Positions 45,212 to 54,266 of a stretch of DNA of 64,000 bases are shown here, piece after piece; position 1 is the stretch's first letter; each line of letters starts with the position of its first letter. Source of the stretch: Arcobacter caeni (GTDB lineage: Bacteria > Campylobacterota > Campylobacteria > Campylobacterales > Arcobacteraceae); assembly GCF_003063245.1 (NCBI RefSeq), contig NZ_MUXE01000007.1, positions 57,650 to 121,649 on the forward strand, given 5' to 3'. The notes below the pieces were generated by a model. That model had not been told where the DNA came from. It saw nothing but the letters and a program-made list of their open reading frames with translations, and did no database searches. The translations under genes and the position numbers were made by a program.

Positions 45212-46018
45212 ATGCATATTACAAATCTTATCTCTTTAAATTTTGGAAAGTTCGCTAAAAAAGAGTTTCCCTCATTTATTCAAAAAATCATAAATGCTTC
45301 TTATGTAAAACTTATGGGTTTAAATATGAGCGAATTTAAACATTCAAGATATTATAAATCTTTAAATGATTTATTCACAAGAGAATTAATCATAAAAAGA
45401 GTTATAGATGAAAATAAAAATGTAATTATTTCTCCAACTGACAGTTTAATCACACAATGTGGAGAAATTAAAAATGATATTGCTTTACAAATAAAAGGAA
45501 TGCAATATAGCGTTGAAGAATTGCTAACTTATTATTGTTCTTCAAACTTTGAAAAAGTTAAAGACGGTTCTTTTATGAATTTTTATTTATCACCAAAAGA
45601 TTACCACAGATACCATGCTCCATGTGATTTTAAATTATTAAAGTTAATTCATGTTCCAGGGAAACTCTATCCTGTAAATCTAAAATACTTAAATAAAGAA
45701 TTTGAACTTTTTGTTCAAAATGAAAGAGTAATTTTAGAGTGTGAAACAAATGGAAAAATCTTTTATATGGTTTTTGTAGGAGCTTTAAATGTTGGACAAA
45801 TGGTGTTTGAATTTGAAGATAGAGTTGAAACAAACACAAATGCAAAAGAGATGAAAGTATATACTTATGAAAATATTGAAATAACTAAAGGTGAATGTTT
45901 AGGGTATTTCAAAATGGGTTCAACTGTTGTTATGATTTGGGAAAAAGAAATGGTAGAACTTGAAGATTTACTCGATAAAAATGTGAGATTTGGACAAAAA
46001 ATAGCAAATTTTTTATAA
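45212..46018 (+). CDS. psd: Phosphatidylserine decarboxylase
   Basis: Converts phosphatidylserine to phosphatidylethanolamine at the inner membrane. The pyruvoyl group forms by self-cleavage at the Gly-Ser-Thr site in FKMGSTVVM (about 233-241). The substrate-binding His residues are in SPKDYHRYHAP. At 268 residues it is the short form typical of Campylobacterota. The upstream gap of 120 bases shows a ribosome site AAAGGA but no clear promoter boxes. Confidence 0.92.
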   Translation: MHITNLISLNFGKFAKKEFPSFIQKIINASYVKLMGLNMSEFKHSRYYKSLNDLFTRELIIKRVIDENKNVIISPTDSLITQCGEIKNDIALQIKGMQYSVEELLTYYCSSNFEKVKDGSFMNFYLSPKDYHRYHAPCDFKLLKLIHVPGKLYPVNLKYLNKEFELFVQNERVILECETNGKIFYMVFVGALNVGQMVFEFEDRVETNTNAKEMKVYTYENIEITKGECLGYFKMGSTVVMIWEKEMVELEDLLDKNVRFGQKIANFL

Positions 46019-46035
46019 AATAAAAGAGAGATTGC

Positions 46036-47517
46036 TTGAATAATAAAATATCTTTAAAAATAGCTTGGTTGTTTATTATAATTTTTTTACTATATGTATC
46101 TTTTGTAGTATTTTTATTATCTCCTAAAATAAATTATTTTATATTGTATAGTTTAATATTTGCATTTGTTGTATTTTTAGTAATTACAGCATTTGCGATT
46201 ATAAAAATAATTGCTTCAATTAATCAAGTTGAAACAAATAAAAAAACTTTTGATGAACAGGTTTGTATAAAAACAAAAGAGATAGAGAATAAATTATACT
46301 TTGATGAATTGACAAATTTAAAAAATAGATATGCTTTAGAAGAAGAGATAAAAGAGAATGATTTTGTATCAATAACTTTAATTGATATAGATTCTTTTGA
46401 CGATATAAACGAACTTTATGGGTTTTCAACTGGTAATTTAGTTTTAATTGAAGTTGGAAAAATATTAAATGAATTTTCATTAGAATATGATGTTTCAGTT
46501 TATAGAATATATGGAAATGTATATTGTTTAGCTGATAAAAAAATGATGGGATTTTTTAGATTTAATGAATTAATAGAAGACTTAACTATACTTTTTAAAA
46601 ATAAACCGCTTTATATTGAACATCTTGACCTTGATATTTTCGTAAATATAACTTTGGGTATTTCAATTGCTCAAGAAGAATCTATAAAAACAGCAGGAAT
46701 TGCACTCAAAAAAGCTAAAAAGAACAATATTCCTTATTTTGTTTATAACAATGATATTGATACAAAAGAGATGATTGAAAAGTCTATATATTGGCGAGAG
46801 AAAATAAAAGAAGCACTTAAAAATGATAGTGTTGTACCTTTTTATCAAGCTATTTTTGATGTAGATAAAAATATTGTTAAATATGAAACTTTGATGAGAA
46901 TAAAAGATATAAATGAAAAGGGTGAAAATATATATTTAAGTCCTAATTTTTTCCTTGATATTTCTGTTAAAACGAAACAATATCTTCAATTATCGAATCA
47001 AGTTATATCAAAAGCTTTAAAAGATTTAGGAAAAACCGATAAACAAATATCTATAAATTTAAGTTTTAAAGATATTTTAGATGGGGAGTTTATAAATTTT
47101 TTAGATGAAAGTCTTGATAAAATTACTAATGAAGATAAATCAAGAGTCGTTTTTGAAATTTTAGAAAGTGATTATATTAGTGATTATACTTTGCTTGAGG
47201 ATTTTATTAGTAAGTATAGAAAACAAGGCATAAAAATTGCAATTGATGATTTTGGAACAGGATATTCAAATTTTGCACATATTCTAAAAATTAGACCAAA
47301 TTATATAAAAATAGATGGCTCATTAATTAAAAATATTTATTCAGATAAAAACTCATATGAAATGGTCAAATCAATTATTGATTTTAGTAAAGCTTTAAAC
47401 ATAAGAGTAATTGCTGAGTTTGTTCATTCTCAAGAAGTATTTGATTCATTGGTTGAATTAGGTGTTGATGAATTACAAGGTTTTTATTTAGCTGAACCAG
47501 CGCCAGATTTTCTTTAG
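46036..47517 (+). CDS. GGDEF-EAL protein with degenerate GGDEF site
   Basis: A 493-residue membrane signalling protein. Two N-terminal helices (about 8-60) are followed by a GGDEF-like domain (about 90-230) in which the signature is replaced by YGNVY (about 159-163), so diguanylate cyclase activity is unlikely. The EAL domain (from about 255) keeps the key residues: E of YETLM (283), the Asn in INLSF, DDFGTG (about 405), and the later Lys, Glu and Gln. It is therefore probably a c-di-GMP phosphodiesterase, with the GGDEF domain regulatory. The start is TTG 46036 with AGAGAG upstream. Confidence 0.87.
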   Translation: MNNKISLKIAWLFIIIFLLYVSFVVFLLSPKINYFILYSLIFAFVVFLVITAFAIIKIIASINQVETNKKTFDEQVCIKTKEIENKLYFDELTNLKNRYALEEEIKENDFVSITLIDIDSFDDINELYGFSTGNLVLIEVGKILNEFSLEYDVSVYRIYGNVYCLADKKMMGFFRFNELIEDLTILFKNKPLYIEHLDLDIFVNITLGISIAQEESIKTAGIALKKAKKNNIPYFVYNNDIDTKEMIEKSIYWREKIKEALKNDSVVPFYQAIFDVDKNIVKYETLMRIKDINEKGENIYLSPNFFLDISVKTKQYLQLSNQVISKALKDLGKTDKQISINLSFKDILDGEFINFLDESLDKITNEDKSRVVFEILESDYISDYTLLEDFISKYRKQGIKIAIDDFGTGYSNFAHILKIRPNYIKIDGSLIKNIYSDKNSYEMVKSIIDFSKALNIRVIAEFVHSQEVFDSLVELGVDELQGFYLAEPAPDFL

Positions 47518-47574
47518 TTTTAATTAAAAACAAGTTTATTGTTGTAGAATTAAAGTAAAATAAAAAGGATTAAA

Positions 47575-47799
47575 ATGTCAACTATTACAGAATTAGGAAC
47601 ATTAGATTTATCTGGTACTAAAAAAGGAAAAATTTCTATTTCAAATGTAACTGAACCTTATGGAAAAGATACAGAGGATATAGTTAGTATTGGTATTTCT
47701 TTAAATGGACAAGATATTCAATGGAAATCTCATATCCCTTATGAAAACTTAGCAGATGTGATTTCAATACTTCAAAAAGCATTAGATACTAAAAAATAA
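47575..47799 (+). CDS. Small protein of unknown function
   Basis: A 74-residue soluble protein, acidic and beta-rich, with the repeated pattern GxISIxN / VSIGISLNGQDIQW. The ribosome site AAAAGGA is good, so translation is likely. It precedes the RimB-like and rimK genes by 57 bases. No domain recognised; a function in the same pathway as the RimK neighbours is possible only by position. Confidence 0.6.
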   Translation: MSTITELGTLDLSGTKKGKISISNVTEPYGKDTEDIVSIGISLNGQDIQWKSHIPYENLADVISILQKALDTKK

Positions 47800-47856
47800 A
47801 ATTCATAATTTTATGAAATAATTTTGTGATATAATATCCTTTTAAAGAGGTATATT

Positions 47857-48279
47857 ATGTCACAAAAAAGAATTATAGGAAGAAGAGAAATAGTATCTAT
47901 CTTAGATTTAGAACTGTTTGATTTAGATGTAAAAATTGACACAGGAGCTGATTCTAATTCCCTACATTGCGATGATATTTTTATTGACGATGAGAAATTT
48001 GTTAATTTTACATTATTAGATGAAATTCATCCAGCTTATCATGGCAAAAAAATGAAAATGCCACTTTATAAATATAAAAGAGTAAAAAGTTCAAATGGAA
48101 CTGTACAATTAAGAGCATCTATAAAAGTAGATATATTGTTTTTTGGTAAAAAATATAAAACAGTTATTTCTTTGACTGATCGTTCTGATATGAAGTATCC
48201 TATGTTAATAGGAAGAAAGTTTTTAACTGAGCGGTTTTTAGTTGATGTTTCAAAAGAATATCTTACAAAAGTAAATTAA
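47857..48279 (+). CDS. RimK-associated ATP-dependent protease homologue (retropepsin-like)
   Basis: A 140-residue protein of the RimB/RloA family. KIDTGADSNSLH (about 27-38) is a retropepsin-type active-site motif, and YPMLIGRKFL is the conserved end region. Members are found next to rimK, where RimB was proposed to act with RimK on the modification of ribosomal protein S6. AAGAGG at seven bases supplies the ribosome site. It is translated with rimK (11 bases between the genes). Confidence 0.8.
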   Translation: MSQKRIIGRREIVSILDLELFDLDVKIDTGADSNSLHCDDIFIDDEKFVNFTLLDEIHPAYHGKKMKMPLYKYKRVKSSNGTVQLRASIKVDILFFGKKYKTVISLTDRSDMKYPMLIGRKFLTERFLVDVSKEYLTKVN

Positions 48280-48290
48280 AAGAGATTAAT

Positions 48291-49223
48291 ATGAGAATTT
48301 ATATATTATCAAGAAATAAAGATCTATATTCAACAAGAAGGTTAGTTGAAGAAGCGACTGCAAAAGGTTGGGAAGTTAGAGTAATAGATTATTTGAAATG
48401 TACTATTGAAATTATGAAAAATGAGTTAGTTGTAAATTATGAAGGAAAAGTACTACCAACTCCTGATGCAATAATACCAAGAATTGGTGCTAGTAGAACA
48501 TTTTATGGTGCTGCAATGGTAAGACACTTTGAAATGATAGATGTATTTAGTACAACAGGAAATTTAGCGCTTACTAGAAGTAGAGACAAATTAAGAAGTT
48601 TGCAAGTATTATCAAAAAATGGTGTTGATATGCCAAGAACTGTTTTTGCTTCAAATAAATCAAATGCTAAAGATGTGATTGCTCTAAGTGGAGGAGCTCC
48701 TTTAGTATTAAAAATTCTTGAAGGAACACAAGGTGTTGGTGTTGTTTTAGTTGATAGTGAAAAAGCAGCAAAATCTGTTTTAGATGCATTTTATGGAATG
48801 GATGTAAATTTACTTGTTCAAGAGTATATCGAAGAAGCAGGTGGAGCTGATATTAGAGCATTTGTAGTAAATAATGAAGTTGTTGGTGCAATGAAAAGAC
48901 AAGGTGCTGAGGGAGATTTCAGATCAAACTTACATCAAGGTGGAAGTGCCGTTGCATATAAACTTAATAGAAAAGAAAAAGCAACAGCAATAGCAGCTGC
49001 AAGGGCTATGGGACTTGGTGTTTGTGGAGTTGATATGATTCCATCAAAAAGAGGACCACTTGTAATGGAAGTAAATTCAAGCCCAGGTTTGGAAGGAATT
49101 GAAAAATCTACAAATATTAATATTGCAGAAAGAATTATGGAATTTATTGAAAAAAGCCTAAAAGTTAGTTGTTCAAGTAATCCGCAAAAAAGAAGAATAA
49201 AAAAAGATAATATAGGAGCATAA
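48291..49223 (+). CDS. rimK: RimK: ribosomal protein S6 glutamate ligase
   Basis: An ATP-grasp ligase that adds glutamates to the C terminus of ribosomal protein S6. SRDKLRSLQVL, EGTQGVGVVL, the ATP/metal-binding EVNSSPGLEG and DIRAFVVN are diagnostic. At 310 residues the length fits E. coli RimK (300). The stop codon lies in a strong hairpin. Tetrahydromethanopterin- or F420-type ligases of this family are unlikely because of the preceding RimB-like gene. Confidence 0.85.
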   Translation: MRIYILSRNKDLYSTRRLVEEATAKGWEVRVIDYLKCTIEIMKNELVVNYEGKVLPTPDAIIPRIGASRTFYGAAMVRHFEMIDVFSTTGNLALTRSRDKLRSLQVLSKNGVDMPRTVFASNKSNAKDVIALSGGAPLVLKILEGTQGVGVVLVDSEKAAKSVLDAFYGMDVNLLVQEYIEEAGGADIRAFVVNNEVVGAMKRQGAEGDFRSNLHQGGSAVAYKLNRKEKATAIAAARAMGLGVCGVDMIPSKRGPLVMEVNSSPGLEGIEKSTNINIAERIMEFIEKSLKVSCSSNPQKRRIKKDNIGA

Positions 49224-49235
49224 TTTGCTCCTATA
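49211..49235. terminator. Terminator between rimK and rhodanese gene
   Basis: A perfect 10-base inverted repeat (49211-49220 with 49226-49235), five-base loop with the rimK stop codon. On the minus strand it is followed by TTATCTTTTTTT, so it terminates the rhodanese gene best. It may also protect the rimK 3' end. Confidence 0.6.
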
Positions 49236-49241
49236 AATACT

Positions 49242-49598
49242 CTAATTGTAAGTCAAAGTTTCTTTTAGTTCTTGTTTCCATAAAGCCATCCCACCAAACA
49301 AATGAGCTGCATTTTTGTACCCTTGCTCTATTAAAAAATTTCCAATAACTTTTGTTCTATTTGCATGAGCACAAATTAAAATAAAAGTTTGCTCTTTTGA
49401 AGTAACTAATTTATTGAACTCTTTCATCCAATTTTTTATATCATACTCTCCAAATTCATCAAAAAAAGTTAATAAATGAGCATTTCGTATAACTCCTGTT
49501 CTTTTGAATTCTTCTTTTCTTCTAACATCAATCATTATAATATTATCATCAATCATTTTTTCTACTATTTTGGGTTGTAATTCAGCTAACATATTCAT
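49242..49598 (-). CDS. Single-domain rhodanese-like protein
   Basis: A 118-residue rhodanese fold protein. IDVRRKEEFKRTGVI is the family start, and the catalytic cysteine lies in ILICAHANRT, followed by LIEQGYKNAAHLFGGMALW. Such proteins move sulfane sulfur to thiols or cyanide. The active-site loop CAHANRT differs from the common CxxGxRS pattern, so sulfur-transfer activity is probable but unproven. No signal peptide; cytoplasmic. It stands alone on the minus strand. Confidence 0.82.
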   Translation of the reverse strand: MNMLAELQPKIVEKMIDDNIIMIDVRRKEEFKRTGVIRNAHLLTFFDEFGEYDIKNWMKEFNKLVTSKEQTFILICAHANRTKVIGNFLIEQGYKNAAHLFGGMALWKQELKETLTYN

Positions 49599-49742
49599 TA
49601 TTGTCCTTTTGATAAATTTTATATTAACATAAAATATATAATAAAATCTTATAATATTAAATAAGTATCAGATTATAAAACTATGATGTAAACAAACTCT
49701 TTACAAAGATTAAATATAATAAAAAAAATAAAAAGGTTGAGA

Positions 49743-50105
49743 ATGAAAAAGATATTTCTAATAATTTTAATTAGTGTAATGGGTGCTTATGCCTATGAAG
49801 AGTTAAATATAGATAATTTTGAAGAAAAAATAAAAGGCAAAAATGTAATTGTTGATTTTTATGCTCCATGGTGTCCACCTTGTAAAATTGTGGCAGAAAA
49901 TTTAGAAAATTTTAGTACTTCAAAACCTAAAAATGTACATGTTTATAAAGTAAATGTTGATGATGAGTTAAATCTTGCTAAAAAATATGGAGTTTCTGCT
50001 CTTCCAACTTTGATTTATTTTAAAAATGGGAAAGTTGTAAAAGATTATGTTGGTGTTTTAGACTCTGCTGAGTTACTTCAAGCATCAAAAGAAAACTTTA
50101 AATAA
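49743..50105 (+). CDS. Periplasmic thioredoxin-like protein
   Basis: A 120-residue secreted thioredoxin. Residues 1-17 are a signal peptide (MKKIFLIILISVMGAYA), and the active site is WCPPC in FYAPWCPPCK, with the cis-Pro in SALPTL. The longer frame begins at TTG 49737, but AAAAGG six bases before ATG 49743 decides the start. It lies directly before dsbD, so it may receive electrons from that transporter and reduce periplasmic disulfides. A TATAAT (49715-49720) is a possible -10 box. Confidence 0.83.
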   Translation: MKKIFLIILISVMGAYAYEELNIDNFEEKIKGKNVIVDFYAPWCPPCKIVAENLENFSTSKPKNVHVYKVNVDDELNLAKKYGVSALPTLIYFKNGKVVKDYVGVLDSAELLQASKENFK

Positions 50106-50114
50106 AGATATTTG

Positions 50115-51857
50115 ATGAAAAAACTTTTATTATTAATATGTGTTTTTATATACTCATTTGCAGCTGGGTTAAACCAAGAATTTTTAGAACCTAATGAGGC
50201 TTTTAAACCAACATTTTCAAAAAATGAAGATAGTGTAAATTTTAAATTAGATTTAGGCAAAGATATTTATTTGTATTCTGATAAATTAAAAATCTTTATT
50301 TCTAAACCTGAAAAAATAGAGATTACAAAAGAGATAAATGTCCCAAACCCAGTGGCTTATGAAGAATATGTAGTCCATTTTAGTAATTTAGATTTAACTA
50401 TTCCTATTAGTTTATTAAAATTAAAAGCTGAATCAAATGATTATGAAATAGAAATCAAATTTCAAGGATGCTCAAAACTTGGACTTTGTTATGCTCCTAT
50501 GAGTGAAAAATATTTACTTACATTTGACAATAATATTTCAAAAATACAGACTATAAAAGAAGAACAAAAAGCTGAAGCCACAACTTTAAATGAAACAGAT
50601 TCAATTGCAAATAGTTTAAAAGATGGAAATTTAATTCTGGTTTTAGCAACTTTTTTTGGTTTTGGATTATTACTTTCTTTAACACCTTGTGTTTTTCCAA
50701 TGATTCCAATTTTATCATCTATTATTGTGGGTGCTTCAAAAAATGAGGATATGACAGCAAAAAAAGGTTTCTTCTTATCTTTAATATATGTACTTTCAAT
50801 GAGTTTGGCTTACACAATTGCTGGAATTATTGCAGGAGTCTTTGGCGCAAACTTACAAGTTGCACTTCAAAATCCTTATGTTTTAGTTGTTTTTGCTTTA
50901 GTTTTTGTGGCACTTGCATTTTCACTGTTCGGATATTTTGAAATAAAACTTCCTCAATCTTTACAAACAAAACTGAATAAAACAACAGATGGAAAAGAAA
51001 AACAAGGAATAGTTGGAATTGCAATAATGGGATTTTTATCAGCTTTAATAGTTGGTCCATGTGTTGCTCCACCACTTGCAGGTGCTTTGGTTTATATAGG
51101 TCAAACAGGTGATGCACTTCTTGGTGGAATGGCTTTATTTGTTATGAGTTTAGGAATGGGAGTTCCTCTTTTACTTATTGGTTTAGGTGCTGGAAGATTT
51201 ATGCCAAAACCAGGTGGTTGGATGGAAAATATTACCAAAATCTTTGGAATTATAATGTTAGGAGTTGCTATTTGGCTCCTTGATAGAGTTTTGAGTGCTT
51301 CAATTATTATGTCTTTATGGGCATTATTATTCCTAGCAACAGCAATATATTTAAAAACTCAATCAAATATGATTGCTGAATTAGCTAGTTCGGTTTTATT
51401 TATTTTAGGAGTGGTTTTGTTGGTGGGTCTTATAAGTGGTTCTACAAATCCATTAAAACCACTTGAAAAGTTGACAGGCTCTGCAAATATATCAAAAGAA
51501 AATGAATTAGTTTTTCATAAAATAAAAAATATAAAAGAGCTGGAACTTGCAATCAAAAACTCAAATAAACCAGTGCTTTTAGATTTTTGGGCTTCTTGGT
51601 GTGTTGCTTGTAAAGAGTTTGAAGAGATAACTTTTAAAGACGAAGAGGTTATGAAAAAACTTCAAAACTTTACACTTTTAAAAGCTGATGTTACAGCTAA
51701 TAGTGATGAAGATAAAGCTTTGCAAAAAATGTTTGGAGTTGTAGGTCCTCCTGCACTTATTTTTTGGGATAAAGATAAAAAAGAGCTTAATTCATCAAAA
51801 ATTGTTGGATATAAAAATCCAAAAGAATTTTTAGAAATACTAAATAAAAACTTTTAA
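50115..51857 (+). CDS. dsbD: Thiol:disulfide interchange protein DsbD
   Basis: Transfers electrons from cytoplasmic thioredoxin to periplasmic substrates. The three expected parts are present. After a signal peptide, the periplasmic alpha domain has the Cys pair in FQGCSKLGLCYAP. The eight-helix membrane part has TPCVFPM and GPCVAPPLAG, each holding one reactive Cys. The C-terminal gamma thioredoxin domain has WASWCVACKE (about 493-502). Length (580) agrees with E. coli DsbD (565). TTG 50112 precedes ATG 50115; the latter is preferred. Confidence 0.93.
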   Translation: MKKLLLLICVFIYSFAAGLNQEFLEPNEAFKPTFSKNEDSVNFKLDLGKDIYLYSDKLKIFISKPEKIEITKEINVPNPVAYEEYVVHFSNLDLTIPISLLKLKAESNDYEIEIKFQGCSKLGLCYAPMSEKYLLTFDNNISKIQTIKEEQKAEATTLNETDSIANSLKDGNLILVLATFFGFGLLLSLTPCVFPMIPILSSIIVGASKNEDMTAKKGFFLSLIYVLSMSLAYTIAGIIAGVFGANLQVALQNPYVLVVFALVFVALAFSLFGYFEIKLPQSLQTKLNKTTDGKEKQGIVGIAIMGFLSALIVGPCVAPPLAGALVYIGQTGDALLGGMALFVMSLGMGVPLLLIGLGAGRFMPKPGGWMENITKIFGIIMLGVAIWLLDRVLSASIIMSLWALLFLATAIYLKTQSNMIAELASSVLFILGVVLLVGLISGSTNPLKPLEKLTGSANISKENELVFHKIKNIKELELAIKNSNKPVLLDFWASWCVACKEFEEITFKDEEVMKKLQNFTLLKADVTANSDEDKALQKMFGVVGPPALIFWDKDKKELNSSKIVGYKNPKEFLEILNKNF

Positions 51858-51916
51858 AAGAAGAAAACTCTTCTTTTAAATAATATTTCTCTATAATAAA
51901 TCTTTTAGGATTTATT

Positions 51917-52663
51917 ATGGAACTCTCAACTGATTTTTTAATCATTTTTTCACTAATTATATTTGTTTCTTCTTTAGTTCATGGAAGTATTGGTTTTGGA
52001 TTTCCTATGATTGCAACGCCTTTATTGGCTATGGTTACAGATATGAAAACTGCAATTTTATATATAGCAATTCCCACACTTTTGATAAATCTTATCTCAA
52101 TTTATAGTGAGGGGAATTTTTTACAAGCTATAAAAAGATTTTATCCTTTGGCAATTATTGGAATGATTGGGAGTGCAATAGGTACACAAATACTTATTTA
52201 TTCTAGTTCTGAACTTTTTAAATTATTGTTAGCTTTTTCAATTCTTTTGTATCTTTTTATTCAAAAGTTTAAAATACAAATGAAGTGGATAAAAGAAAAG
52301 AAAACATTATCAATGGTAGTTTTTGGATTAATTGCTGGAATAATAGGTGGTTTGACAAATGTTATGGCTTCAATTTTGATAATTTATTCACTTGAATCAA
52401 AACACTCAAAAAAAGAGATAATCCAATCTACAAATTTATGTTTTTTATTTGGTAAAATCACTCAAATAGTGCTTTTTACTTTTCATGGTTCTTTTAATCA
52501 GGAGTTGTTAACTTTATCTTTTAGTAGTTTGATTATTGTTGTAATTGCTATGTTTGTTGGGCTTAAAATAAAAGATAAGATTCCAAAAGAGAGTTATGTA
52601 AAAGTTGTAAAAGTAGTTTTATTTTTGATAGCTTGTGTTTTGATTTATCAAACAATGATTTAA
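51917..52663 (+). CDS. TauE/SafE-family membrane transporter
   Basis: A 248-residue protein with about eight membrane helices in two homologous halves. VHGSIGFGFPMIATPLLA and GLIAGIIGGLTNVMASIL are the paired family signatures. TauE/SafE proteins are proposed to export sulfite, sulfoacetate or other organosulfur anions. The substrate cannot be told here. TTAGGA seven bases before ATG serves as ribosome site. A bidirectional terminator follows. Confidence 0.82.
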   Translation: MELSTDFLIIFSLIIFVSSLVHGSIGFGFPMIATPLLAMVTDMKTAILYIAIPTLLINLISIYSEGNFLQAIKRFYPLAIIGMIGSAIGTQILIYSSSELFKLLLAFSILLYLFIQKFKIQMKWIKEKKTLSMVVFGLIAGIIGGLTNVMASILIIYSLESKHSKKEIIQSTNLCFLFGKITQIVLFTFHGSFNQELLTLSFSSLIIVVIAMFVGLKIKDKIPKESYVKVVKVVLFLIACVLIYQTMI

Positions 52664-52689
52664 AAAAGAGAAATTTCTTTCTCTTTTTT
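52662..52689. terminator. Bidirectional terminator between the TauE and DASS genes
   Basis: Perfect 12-base arms (52662-52673 with 52678-52689) and a four-base loop; six A at the left, six T at the right. It serves both convergent transporter genes. Confidence 0.87.
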
Positions 52690-52695
52690 AAAGTA

Positions 52696-54102
52696 CTAAA
52701 TAAATATAAATGCACCTAAAATCATAACTGCAAGATATAAAGATCCAAATATTGCGCCTAAAGCCCACCATTTGCCTTGAGAAATATATCCAGCTCCATA
52801 CCAAATAGGTGATGGACCAGTTCCATAAGGAGTTATAATTCCCATAACACCTAAACTTCCTGCAAGAATAATTGTAAATGGAACAATTTGTTCAGGAGTT
52901 AATAAATTAACTGCAATTGCCATAAAGATTGGAATAAGTGCAGTAACATGTGCTGTAACACTAGCAAAAAAGTAGTGTAACAAGAAAAATAAAACAAGTA
53001 ATGAAATAATAAGAGTTGTTGGAGCCATACCTGATAACATTGTTTGTGTATTTGCTCCAATCCAAGCTAAAACACCAACTTTTTGAAGTCCAGATGCCAT
53101 TGCAACTAAAGATGAGAACCAAATTAATACATCAAATGCTGCTTTGTTTGAAATTAAATCATCCCAAGTAATTACATTTGTTAAAACCATAATAGCAACA
53201 ATTGAGATAGCAACAGTTGTTGCATCTACACCAAACTCTTTTCCAAATATCCAAAGAATCAAAGCAACAGTAGCAAGAATACCCATTAAATACTCTTTAA
53301 ATGTAACAGGACCTAATGTTTTAAGTTCTTCTTTTGCCCAAGCTGGAGCTTCTGGAGATTTTTTTTGAGTTGGTGGATAAACTACATAAGCTAACCAAGG
53401 AGTTAATAAAAAAAGTGGAATCATAAGTGGTAACATAACAGATGACCACTCAACCCAACTAATTGCATGACCTGTACTTTTAGTGATTAAATCAACTGCA
53501 AGTAAGTTTGGAGCAAGAGCTGTTAAGAACATAGAACTTGTAACACAAGTAGTCGCAATTGCAACCCATGAAATATAAGCACCTAATTTTCTTGGATCCT
53601 TATCCGGATATGAATCAAAAATATGCGGAATATTAATAGCAACAGGGTAAACAGAACCACCACTTCTCGCTGTATTTGATGGCATAAATGGAGCTAAAAC
53701 TAAATCTGAAAATGCAACTGCATATCCAAGACCAAGTGAGCTTTTACCCATATATCTAATCATAATTAATGATACTCTTTTTCCAAGACCTGTTTTTTTG
53801 TAACCAAGTGCAAACATAAATGCTGCAAAAATTAACCAAATAACACTATTTGAAAAACCAGACAAAGCCCAAGCTATACCATCTTTTGGACTTCCAATTA
53901 GTCCTAAAAGAGCAACCAAACAAATACCTGTAAAACCAACAAGTGCCGCTGGAACTGGTTCTAAAATAAGACCAACAACAACAGCAAAAAAGATTGCTAA
54001 GAAATGCCAACCATTTTGTGTTAATCCCGTTGGTGCTGGAATAAACCAAAGTATAAGTATAAGCGCGATTGGAATAATCATTTTTATTGCTTTACTAGAC
54101 AT
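52696..54102 (-). CDS. DASS-family dicarboxylate/anion transporter
   Basis: A 468-residue SLC13/CitT-type permease with 11-13 membrane helices. SNTARSGGSVYPVAINI is the conserved SNT motif of the first half. The second half lacks an obvious copy of SNT but has SVTAHVTALIPIF, also family-like. It likely imports or exchanges C4-dicarboxylates, 2-oxoglutarate or citrate; the particular substrate is unknown. AGGAGG upstream (minus strand) is a strong ribosome site. It is monocistronic, with a shared terminator. Confidence 0.87.
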   Translation of the reverse strand: MSSKAIKMIIPIALILILWFIPAPTGLTQNGWHFLAIFFAVVVGLILEPVPAALVGFTGICLVALLGLIGSPKDGIAWALSGFSNSVIWLIFAAFMFALGYKKTGLGKRVSLIMIRYMGKSSLGLGYAVAFSDLVLAPFMPSNTARSGGSVYPVAINIPHIFDSYPDKDPRKLGAYISWVAIATTCVTSSMFLTALAPNLLAVDLITKSTGHAISWVEWSSVMLPLMIPLFLLTPWLAYVVYPPTQKKSPEAPAWAKEELKTLGPVTFKEYLMGILATVALILWIFGKEFGVDATTVAISIVAIMVLTNVITWDDLISNKAAFDVLIWFSSLVAMASGLQKVGVLAWIGANTQTMLSGMAPTTLIISLLVLFFLLHYFFASVTAHVTALIPIFMAIAVNLLTPEQIVPFTIILAGSLGVMGIITPYGTGPSPIWYGAGYISQGKWWALGAIFGSLYLAVMILGAFIFI

Positions 54103-54266
54103 AAAATCCTCCTAATGAATTTTTCATATTATATTATTATTTGAATACAAATAAGGTTATAAAAATTTTAAAATAACTGAAATACTCATAAATTGAATAA
54201 TAATTCATTAATTATTTATATCTAAGATTTGATATACTTCATAAAAATTATAAATAAAGGGTTCAG

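Noticed and set aside
49700..49720. TTTACA/TATAAT promoter for the thioredoxin gene
   Set aside because: Only nine bases separate the boxes. The TATAAT alone may be used, but the -35 match is not meaningful.
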